Source of the DNA: Saccoglossus kowalevskii | Lineage: Eukaryota > Hemichordata > Enteropneusta > Harrimaniidae | Direction of reading: 5' to 3' | Assembly: GCF_000003605.2 (NCBI RefSeq) | Contig: NW_003116461.1 | Coordinates: 196,286-225,211, forward strand | DNA: 28,926 nucleotides | In this document: piece after piece, positions 21,632 through 28,926 of the stretch | Numbering within the stretch: position 1 is the first letter of the stretch | How the letters are laid out: every line of letters begins with the position of its first letter | Notes under the pieces: generated by a model | Told to the model about the DNA's origin: nothing | The model's input: the letters and a program-made list of their open reading frames with translations, nothing else | Database searches by the model: none | Program-made: the position numbers and the translations under genes

Positions 21632-22668
21632 GTAAATGGCGAAACGGTCCGTGGCTAATGACGGTCAAGTTAATTTCTAATATTTTCTGCAATCTAACAT
21701 TTGGGTTTTTGATGTAATTTCAATTGAAATTGCGTAAGTATTCACACTTAACATTTTAGCTGTGATTCCCGAAGTTATGCCTTTGGTGGCGTCATTTAGT
21801 TTTCAATACTGAAAGTAATAGGATTTTGAAATGAACGACGACAATCAAAGCCCTATTTTCAATTGGGGACTTTTCATTTTATTGAATCGCTAAGGGTCCT
21901 TTTCGGTTATTTGCACTTTTTCAGTCAACTGCTATAATATCACCAGTCAATTACTAGTATGTTCCTACACATCATTTACCTGATGACCAGTAATGTACAC
22001 TATGGAACAGTGACATTTTTCATTGTCTGTAACAAAATTTACTTGTCTAATTAAAAATTACGAGTCAGCATAGCGTTAATTTTTGGTACCTTTTATATTT
22101 TGAGGCAACGTGTGGAGATCTTCACGTAACTAGACTTTAGAAGTAACGAATACGAAACAACTTTGCCGTTCCCTCGAAGCGAATCATATGGCCATTAATC
22201 AACCAATCGCTTGGTCGTCACGTGACTATATGTCAGCTACTAGTATACATTTGTTGAAATTTTGTTCGCTGTCATTATTATTCAAAAGTGTCACCCTTTT
22301 TCGTAATCGCACTTCAGAACGTGAAACAGTTCAGTGATATAATATTTGCGAGTTGGGGTCGGATTGCGCAATTTTTAATCCCGTAATTATAAGTTTTTTG
22401 AGCTAAGAAATTCCACAATTGCTCGGATATTGAGCGGCCGACCGACAGTTTATCTCTCACTGAGAAGTCTCGTGTTGACAAAAGCACTGATATATATGCG
22501 TAAAAAAAAGTTCGCCACCGCAGGTATAACTTCGGGAAAAATCAAAATTGTGATTACATACCGTCAATTCATAAATTTAATTCATGTCGAAAACCAAAAT
22601 GTTAGATTTCAAAAAATATTAGAAATTCACTTGACAGTCATTAGCCACGGACCCGAAACCCGATTTAC
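21632..22668. mobile_element. ~1.04-kb foldback element with ~160-bp inverted repeats
   Basis: The arm at 21632-21791 and the complement of 22513-22668 align over their full length. Shared blocks include GGTCCGTGGCTAATGAC, AATTTCTAATATTTT, ATCTAACATTT and CCCGAAGTTAT followed by GGTGGCG. Identity looks roughly 70-75%. The middle, about 720 bases, has no transposase-like frame. This is the structure of a nonautonomous inverted-repeat DNA transposon or foldback element. The outer ends are AT-rich and no clear target duplication was found, so the limits may be off by some tens of bases. Confidence 0.8.
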
Positions 22669-22702
22669 CGCGAAATAAATAAGTCCCTTGTTTATTTCGC
22701 GG
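22668..22702. repeat. Perfect 12-bp hairpin at the right edge of the foldback element
   Basis: CCGCGAAATAAA (22668-22679) and TTTATTTCGCGG (22691-22702) are exact complements around an 11-base loop. It adjoins the right inverted repeat, and no similar hairpin stands at the left edge. It may be a terminal structure of the element or of a neighbouring insertion. Confidence 0.8.
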
Positions 22703-22876
22703 CAGAGAACATTTTCGCAATTTTATAAAGACTCCAACTAGAATCAGTGAAAACTGGTACAGTTAACGAACGCTATAATAACAAGTCATTGTCAACTATG
22801 AAAAATGTACTTTATAACTAATTGTTGGGAGAGTATTCAGTCTGACTATACGCCAACTGATAAAAGACAACATTCT

Positions 22877-23028
22877 TTAAAGCGAGAGAGTCGTCACCTG
22901 CGTATGCGTCAGATGGCCATAGCGTGTCATTGTTTACAAACAAGCGTCTACCCATGAGCCTTTGCGTTTATATCGTGTGTTGTTATCGTCGCTTGGGACT
23001 CAATTCCCGCGCGTGCCTCCCGCTTTAA
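22877..23028. mobile_element. 152-bp TTAA-bordered MITE
   Basis: Both ends have TTAA followed by the inverted repeat AAGCGRGAG (AGCGAGAGAG at the left; CTCCCGCT reading into TTAA at the right). TTAA at each border fits a TTAA target duplication, as made by piggyBac or Kolobok-type transposases. The inverted repeat is short (about 11 of 12 bases) and the inside has no coding frame. Confidence 0.6.
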
Positions 23029-23340
23029 ATGTTTAAATAAAGTCTGCCAAAAAATGTGTAGACCGTTGTTCGTTGTAATTGTACCGACTTCAAAAGAATG
23101 GGTTCATGTATATTCAATATATGGTTGAAGCATGTCTGAGAAATAATGTCGAACGGAACTCAAAACATCTGACAAAGACTAAACAGGATTGACTTTCCCG
23201 AAGTTATGTCAGTTTGAATAGTTTTTGAGGCAATATTTTCCCCGCAATACGTAGATGATAAAAACAATAAACATTATGCTATGCCTTCGCTTTTATAGTA
23301 TGTGTAACATCAGGTAGCATCTACTTTGGACTTGAAAGTG

Positions 23341-23648
23341 TTAAAGAGCGGTGATCATCGCGCTGCGCATGAGCGACATTTGTGTTGATAAACATTGATT
23401 TTCCCACAATCTAATGCGCTCTTCTAATGGAAATCACAAGTATGAGGTTTTACCTGGGCGCAACTTGCACTAACTACCGCCGGTGACTCCTTCGATACCT
23501 TCCAACCACCTAAAACAATGCCCAATTAAATCTTGGTAAAGTCTCAGTTTGTACTCGTTGATCTGCGCAACAGTCAAAGTCGAAATCTTTGTTTATATGA
23601 GACACGTATATCTCGCGCATGCGTGGCGCGATGACTACCGCCCTTTAA
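23341..23648. mobile_element. 308-bp TTAA-bordered MITE
   Basis: The left end TTAAAGAGCGGTGATCATCG and the complement of the right end TTAAAGGGCGGTAGTCATCG continue to match through CGC..CGCATG.GCGA. About 32 of the first 39 bases agree. TTAA stands at both borders. There is no coding capacity. Its end motif is different from that of the 152-bp element 313 bases away, but both share the TTAA-A-AG start and GC-rich, CpG-containing arms. Confidence 0.78.
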
Positions 23649-24384
23649 GCATTTATGCACTGTAGTGAGTGGAAGCATATCGAAGCCGGGTTGAAGATTT
23701 CACGCCCGGTCGGGTTTCACGGTCGTGTTGGCGAGTATAAATGTAAACCACGAACTAATTTCTCCAAATGTTGGAACACATACAAGTATATTTCACCGTA
23801 TTAATTGCTCGTAACAATAAGCAAACACCGTGACGTCGTGTTGGTATTGTTCATGTGACATTAAACATATAACTCTGCAATGTGTGCAAAATTGAAAACA
23901 ATTCTGGGTTTAATAATTATTACATAGTTTGTTAACTGTGATAATTTAGTGAAGAAATCGCGTGTGTCGTGTGTATCAGGACTGTTAACATTATATGTAA
24001 CGTTAATGCCAGAGGTCACTAGTGGAAACTAACCAACGAACATGCGAGACACCCAAGAGGTTTATAAGTTATGTTTCAAAGTGAACACTGGGACCCTGTT
24101 CGACATTTTAGGGATCGTATTTTTGTTGTGTTGTGAATTTGTTTCAGGGGGTGAATTTGCTGGTTGTAAATTTGTTTCAAAGAGTGAGGTTTGTTTTGCA
24201 AAAACTAGTCTCGGATATCAAATGAGGCAATTAGACATTTTCTGGTAGCTACATTACATTCCAGAAAAAAATATTGAAAGGTGCTTTGATATATTAAAAA
24301 AACGGGAAAATGTTTTGCTGATGTGAAACATTAATGTCAATAACAGCAATAAATATTGCATTTTTTCTCTTTTTCATGGCAGCT
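23649..24384. other. Unassigned DNA before the Tx1-like LINE
   Basis: A frame at 24042-24248 begins MRDTQEVYKLCFKVNTGTLF and includes a small internal repeat (GAATTTGTTTCA / AAATTTGTTTCA). A donor-like GAG|GTTTATAAG follows MRDTQE. No function is recognisable. An ORF1 of the adjacent LINE was not found here. Confidence 0.35.
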
Positions 24385-24999
24385 TCAATTTCAGGAATTA
24401 CTTTAAATGTTAATGACTGTCGTGATTCCATGAAAAGGTACATCATCTTTGAATTTTTGAAGCGCGACCATCCCGGCGACTTTTTAATTTTAATTTTTGC
24501 AGGAAACGCATTCTTTGGCTTTCGATGACAATGACTGGCAAATTGTGTGGCGAGGTATTGGTTTGTTTTCCCACGGGATTTATATTCACTTTGTACCCAA
24601 TTCAGATATTGTTGTTTTATCATAAACAAAAAAATCACGGTCATCTTTTAACACGCAAATGTACAAATTAACAATAGTCCAGTTCATCTTTTCAATGTTT
24701 GCGCAACTAATAGTAATGAGCGCATTGAATGTTTTCAAAAACTTAAAAATCATCTCAAACAGTTTTAACAATGACCCAGTTATAATAGGGGGTGATTTTA
24801 ACTGCACTATTTATCCTGGACTTGATCGCAATGGCGGCAATGAGCCAGACATACACACGTCCAGCTCGCTCAATACTGTTTTAGAGCGATTTAAGCTCAC
24901 TGATGCATGGCGTCACTATCATGGTAACATCACCAATTATACATGAAAGTACGTCTTGACAGGTTTTATGTCAGCAAGCACATGCGCAGTAAAAGTAAT
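24385..24999 (+). pseudogene. Tx1-like ORF2 endonuclease domain (broken)
   Basis: The N-terminal motif ITLNVNDCRD is followed by frames containing FDDNDWQIVWRGIGLFSHG (about 24510-24580) and NSNERIECFQKLKNHLKQ (about 24700-24760). Then come IIGGDFNCTIYPGLDRNGGN (24780-24840) and, in another frame, RLDRFYVSKHMRS (about 24955-24993). These are the expected order and spacing for the APE-type endonuclease of Tx1 elements. At least four frame changes and stops are present. Confidence 0.85.
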
Positions 25000-25580
25000 G
25001 CAATTAAAATCGCTCTTGTGCTTTTTCTCATCACTCTTTACTTTTCATAAAAAAATCCTATGGTGACTCCAGAAATAAAAATGCTGTCTGGTGCATGAAC
25101 ACCGATATACTCGGTGATGATGAAACATTAACTGATTGCTGGACAAACTCAGCGCAACAGGTTCAGAAATCTACAATGTTGGCGGGATATTGGAGAAACT
25201 AAAATAAAATGGTTAACACAAGACTACAGTCACTTCAAAAACTACAATTCCAACACAATAAAGCCATGCTAGAAAATGAAATTCATCACGTGGAACTCAC
25301 CATGAGAAACGGGGCATTCCCCCAGAGCTAAAAATGTTTTTAATACGCTTCTACAACAAGCACGAGGAACCGATATGCATGCGCGCTACAGATGTTTGCG
25401 TGAAAGCGATGTCTCCAACTCGTACTTTTTGCTAGTTGAAAAACAGAATAGTAAAAAAAAGACCATCTCTCACTGAAAACTTGTACAACGCTGTCCCTGA
25501 ACACTATTCTCGATGACTCGCCACATCTTAACGAAAGAGACCGTGATGACCTGGATGATGTCATCACTTTAACAAAACGG
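25000..25580 (+). pseudogene. Tx1-like ORF2 linker between endonuclease and reverse transcriptase (broken)
   Basis: Frames broken by stops still show VWCMNTDILGDDETLTDCW (about 25088-25145), TKIKWLTQDYSHF-like sequence (about 25198-25240), MLENEIHHVELTMRNGAFPQ (25268-25328) and DMHARYRCLRESDVSNSYFL (about 25373-25433). This matches the character and position of the region joining the endonuclease and RT in this LINE group. Confidence 0.75.
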
Positions 25581-26461
25581 TCAAACTTCTCGCAGCTGGG
25601 CGTACCCTTGGTATTGATGAGATACCATATAAATTCTATTAGAAATTGTGGAGTGTCATTGGTCGAGTTCTGTTTGATGTTATGTCTGCTTCTGTTCGGG
25701 GTAGCATTTTGCCCCTGTCATGTACGAAGGCGGTTGTTACTTTACTCCCAAACAAAAGAGACAATACACTGTTAAAAAAATGGCGGCCTGTGAGTCTGCT
25801 CTGTAGTGACTACAAAATACTCATTAAAACATTGTCACTACGTGTCCACTCTGTTATTGGTTCAATTATGCACACTGATCAAAATTGCAGCATTCCAAAC
25901 CGTCACATTCATGACAATATCAACTTACTTCGTGATTGTATGGATTATTCCAACATTAATAACTCTCTCCTGGGTATTGTCGCCTTAGATCACGAAAAAG
26001 CTTTTGATAGGATTCATCATGAATATCTTTTTAAAACTTTTGAGTTTGGTCCTGGTTTCATCAGTTGTATCCGTCATATATCATAATGCACAATCATTAA
26101 TCAAAATAAACAGCGCCCTCAAAGTCCCGTATTTGCTTTATCGGCGCTAACGTCAGGGCTGTTCATTATCATCGCTTCTTTGTTATTGCCAACGAGCCAT
26201 TACTTGATCAAATCAGGAAAGAAAAAGTGATCAAAGGTATCAAAATCCCGAATAGTGACAGTCGTCACTACTAATTGACATCGATGCATACGATGTCGAT
26301 TTTTTTATCACTCGCCGCCGGGATTTTGAGAAATTAGGAAAACGGCCTTGTATATATGAATGTGCCTCAAATGCTAAAATCAACTTTGTTAAAAAAGAAG
26401 GGTTATGGGTTGGCTCCTGGCGGAATAACACCATCTCATCACCGAGCATTAAATGTAACAG
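25581..26461 (+). pseudogene. Tx1-like ORF2 reverse transcriptase domain, catalytic box shortened
   Basis: LAAGRTLGIDEIPYKFY, a TAG at 25640-25642, then an open frame with LPLSCTKAVVTLLPNK, KKWRPVSLLCSDYKILIKTL, NRHIHDNINLLRDCMDY and ALDHEKAFDRIHHEYLF (motif A region). A second frame gives ANEPLLDQIRK. Where the YADD box should lie (26286-26300) the frame reads DAYDVDFF, lacking an Ala-Asp, so the catalytic Asp pair is lost. It continues FEKLGKRPCIYE, NAKINFVKKEGLWVGSW and is cut by the LTR at 26462. Confidence 0.88.
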
Positions 26462-27197
26462 TGTAACGACTGTCTGCGTTGTTTTAATAGCGATAACGCT
26501 ATTCTATGTAGTTTAGCGATCTTACTTGTATAGCGCCCTCTATAGTTAAAAACAAACAGACCGGGAAGTTTCGGTTGTATTTAGCACCGATCCCCGGAAT
26601 AGAGGTACGCTTTGTGATTATAAGTTCCTGTAGTTCATTTTGACATGCTTTTTGTGTGATTTTGAGTATAATTTAATGCTCTATATCATCGAGAAAGTAA
26701 AAACGCATTACTGAGTGTACATAACATGACGCCATTGCTAAACTACATGTACTGAATATTTGCATTTATGTACTTGTCTATCGGCTATGAAACAGCGGTT
26801 GTAAATCGTCGTTGTGATGGGATTACGTCCTTGTATTTTGATATGCCAGTGAAGTGTTGATTGTGCAGTACACGAGTCTATGTACATGTATTAATAGTGG
26901 ACTGGTTTACTGGATATGCCTTTGCTCGAGTAATTCTATACTTGTTTACATTGTCACTTAGTATTTTGTATTTCTTTGTTTTTCTAGTTTCACGTGAATT
27001 TGTAATTCTCTCTATGAATTATATTCAATGAACCTTGACACTGGAGTGACCTTGGTGAACCAGTGAATAAACGACATTGATGTTAAATATTGGAGTGATT
27101 TATTTCTGACGCTTGCGGACTGCGACCCCTCAAGTGAACTGTTTCATTATTGATGAAATTACTGCGTGAAACGATTTATCAATAATCATTCGCCACA
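26462..27197. mobile_element. Solo LTR (736 bp) inserted in the Tx1-like LINE
   Basis: It begins TGTAACGA and ends TCGCCACA, giving a TG...CA inverted terminal pair (6 of 8 bases). AACAG (26457-26461) before it and CACAG (27198-27202) after it form a near-perfect 5-bp target duplication. AATAAA at 27066-27071 lies 126 bases from the right end, as a polyadenylation signal in an LTR would. The LINE frame stops at the left edge and resumes in register at 27203. There is no internal gag/pol, so it is probably a solo LTR left by recombination. Superfamily unknown; Ty3/Gypsy is likely only by TSD length. The orientation is suggested as plus by the AATAAA. Confidence 0.8.
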
Positions 27198-27202
27198 CAC
27201 AG

Positions 27203-27827
27203 CACGGGGTTGAAAATGCTGGGGGTGTAAATCAAGCTTTTCACTGTCAAGAACTGGATAGAGCTGGTACAAAGGTCGAAAATAAAATTAAGTTTTCGTC
27301 TCATTTTGCACCCAGCGTGACCTATAAAGGGCGTTCACTGGCCATTAACAATTTATCCTCACACCATGCGTATTGTATACATTCAAAGATATCTTTATTC
27401 GGATTACGACCACCAAAGGCTCAACTTTACAGACTACTTTTTCAATGTATGCACGCCATCTGATTTGCACCAATCTCAATATGTCACTTCTTGATCTCCC
27501 ACCATTTATTCAGACTTATTAATTGTTGAAAATCATGAGACAAGAGACGTAATCTTGATCATAATGCGACACGTTTACTTGCTGAACCTCTATTTCATAA
27601 CCCGCTCAACCGTCATCCAGTGCGGTACGAATCTTTTTAAGCACTTTGCCGATACGGGAGTTGTAAAGATTGGGGATTTGTTTGATACTTCAAACAAATC
27701 GTGGTTTTCAAGCTCACATTTTGTGAATAAAGTCAATATCCGATCTGAACATACTCTTAATCTCAGTCTCAAGGTTATCCCCGATCCCATTCCAACTAAA
27801 TGGAAAAATGAGATTAATACAAAATAA
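27203..27827 (+). pseudogene. Tx1-like ORF2 C-terminal region (broken)
   Basis: It resumes with TGLKMLGV at the right edge of the LTR. A TAA, NWIELVQRSKIKLSF, a frameshift, YKGRSLAINNLSSHHAYC and later GDLFDTSNKSWFSS with KVIPDPIPTKWKNEI follow. This corresponds to the C-terminal domain of Tx1-type ORF2 proteins, where an LGV motif, a GR..INN motif and a terminal PKEWK-like segment occur in the same order. The final stop is followed by an A-rich run. Confidence 0.8.
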
Positions 27828-27834
27828 AAAAAAA

Positions 27835-28044
27835 TGATGCTAATTAGCTACCTACGACGCATCTAAGCTTTCGGTTGCATGAGTCGGATGATTTAAGTAT
27901 GCCACTGTATACAATCGAAAAATGTGCAATATATAAATATTTGTTAAAGACAGTTATGCCTTGCCTTGCCTATCACCAAATTTGAGGGTGACTTACAGTG
28001 GCGCATCAGTAGTTTAGCATGGACTATAGGGACGACCATGAGGG
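27835..28044. other. Short unassigned spacer
   Basis: Sequence between the A-rich end of the LINE and the TGACGTCA repeat array. No feature was seen. Confidence 0.4.
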
Positions 28045-28059
28045 CGCTGTTCATATTGG

Positions 28060-28305
28060 GATGCGATGACGTCATACGGGGATGGATGACGTCACAATGG
28101 GAGGCCGTGCATAGATGAGCATAAATAATGACGTCACAATGGGAATCCGTGCATAAATTAGCATAAATGAGGACCATGGCCGTAAAGGGGATAATTTGAA
28201 TGAGGATGACGTCACAATGGGATATTGTGAATACATTTGCATACATAAAATTGATGTGAATACGAGGTCGTGTCGAGGTCATCGTGAATACATTTGCATA
28301 AATTA
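28060..28305. repeat. Degenerate ~45-bp repeat array with four TGACGTCA palindromes
   Basis: Units begin GATGACGTCACAATGGGA and continue to GTGCATA..T.AGCATAAAT. TGACGTCA (the CREB/ATF consensus palindrome) occurs at 28067-28074, 28087-28094, 28129-28136 and 28207-28214. Two units carry GTGAATACATTTGCAT, including the octamer ATTTGCAT (28235-28242, 28292-28299). Spacing is irregular. The minus-strand open frame through it repeats peptides such as YANVFT and SHCDVI and is an artefact of the array. Confidence 0.8.
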
Positions 28306-28403
28306 CCATCAATTTTTTTTTATTATTTTTTAATTGGATGTTTTAATTATTTTTAATTGGACAGGCGTGGACGAAAGATTTTCAGAATGTATCGTAGAGG
28401 GCG

Positions 28404-28405
<2 letters not shown>

Positions 28406-28434
<29 letters not shown>
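28406..28434. repeat. CA dinucleotide microsatellite
   Basis: About 14 uninterrupted CA units. Confidence 0.97.
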
Positions 28435-28437
<3 letters not shown>

Positions 28438-28500
28438 TAAATATACGTCATTTTGAAAACTAACGGAGTTTATTACACAAAGAAGGGGAAATCTACTAAT

Positions 28501-28702
28501 GAGTAAATAATCAAAAAAGAATGGATTAAAAACTGAGTAATATAAGAATAAAAAAATGACATTTTGAGTATATAGAAAGTATACAATTTGTTTTTGTTTT
28601 GTTTTGTTTCTTGTTTGAGTAAATAAACAAAAAGAATGGATTAAAAACTGAGTAATATAAGAATAAAAAAAAATGACATTTTGAGTATATAAAGTATACA
28701 TT
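28501..28702. repeat. Direct duplication of an ~87-bp AT-rich segment, period 116
   Basis: The segment 28501-28587 (GAGTAAATAATCAAAAAAGA... to GAGTATATAGAAAGTATACA) recurs at 28617-28702 with small differences. Between the copies is a TTTTGTTTTGTTTTG run. Differences are confined mainly to A-run lengths. It is read as a tandem duplication, not a gene. Confidence 0.88.
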
Positions 28703-28926
28703 TTCAAATGCGGATAAGTATTCGATTATAATAAAAACAAGAAAAAAACGAGTAACATCGAAAAGTCAATACACACTTTCTAATCAGAATCGCTCATCTG
28801 TGATAAAAAGAAAAAAAGAGAATTAATATGAAATCGATATATATACATGTGAAATTTCAAAAGCATAAGTCATCTAGTAAAACTGCGTGGGGAAAAAATA
28901 TTTGTCATAAATAGGGAGGTTGAGTC

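Larger units (their letters stand above)
24385..27827 (+). mobile_element. Decayed Tx1/L1-like non-LTR retrotransposon ORF2, interrupted by an LTR
   Basis: Plus-strand order: endonuclease (ITLNVNDCRDSMKR through IIGGDFNCTIYPGLDRNGG), linker, reverse transcriptase (WRPVSLLCSDYK, ALDHEKAFDRIHHEYL, GLWVGSW) and a C-terminal part (GRSLAINNL and KWKNEI). The motifs are those of the Tx1 group of L1 elements, not of the CR1/L2 element at 6-9.7 kb. Many frameshifts and stops show long decay. An A-rich run follows the last codons (27825-27834). The 736 bases at 26462-27197 are a later insertion. Confidence 0.9.

Noticed and set aside
27944-28312. 122-codon minus-strand protein with YANVFT/SHCDVI repeats
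   Set aside because: It is a by-product of the TGACGTCA repeat array with irregular unit lengths.

Overview
The window looks like animal (metazoan) genomic DNA. It is AT-rich, most of it does not code for protein, and the supportable coding segments are short exons with GT-AG borders. It also carries two different non-LTR retrotransposon families, an apparent solo LTR, several small inverted-repeat elements, minisatellites and a 50-base run of N. The repeat types (a CR1/L2-like LINE, a Tx1/L1-like LINE, TTAA-flanked MITEs and a CAGGGGCGGAT-ended MITE) fit a marine invertebrate, possibly a deuterostome such as a hemichordate, echinoderm or cephalochordate. The species cannot be fixed from the sequence alone. 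There is no operon, tRNA, rRNA or CRISPR array.

Layout: 1-274 is a 31-bp minisatellite. About 2.2-10.6 kb holds the exons of one unrecognised minus-strand gene. Six exons at 10479-10568, 10361-10407, 10040-10113, 9760-9821, 4370-4411 and 3168-3228 have good splice sites and mutually compatible phases. A possible last exon lies at 2408-2534, with an AATAAA downstream. The long intron between 9760 and 4411 contains a broken CR1/L2-like LINE (6106-9658) in the same orientation as the gene. It has a two-part coiled-coil/FP-like ORF1, an endonuclease and a reverse transcriptase, and carries several frameshifts and stops.

From 10.6 to 18.3 kb the DNA is mostly unassigned. It contains a possible small coding remnant (11.46-11.94 kb, minus), a 100-bp hairpin element (13.6 kb), a 146-bp MITE (14.78 kb), a pyrimidine-rich tract and the assembly gap (17180-17229). 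A minisatellite with units of about 88 bp, including a duplicated 308-bp higher-order block, fills 18.31-19.63 kb. After it come a possible first exon (20.45-20.51 kb, minus), a foldback element of about 1 kb (21.63-22.67 kb) and two TTAA-bordered MITEs (22.88-23.03 and 23.34-23.65 kb).

From 24.38 to 27.83 kb lies a decayed Tx1/L1-like LINE on the plus strand, interrupted at 26462-27197 by an apparent solo LTR. The LTR is flanked by a near-perfect 5-bp duplication, and the LINE reading frame resumes in register on its far side. The end of the window has a repeat array with four TGACGTCA palindromes, a CA microsatellite and a 116-bp AT-rich direct duplication.

The main story is nested insertion and decay: a LINE inside a gene's intron, and an LTR inside a second LINE. 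No intact autonomous element and no new defence or metabolic system could be demonstrated. The least explained items are the novel multi-exon gene and the clustered inverted-repeat elements.
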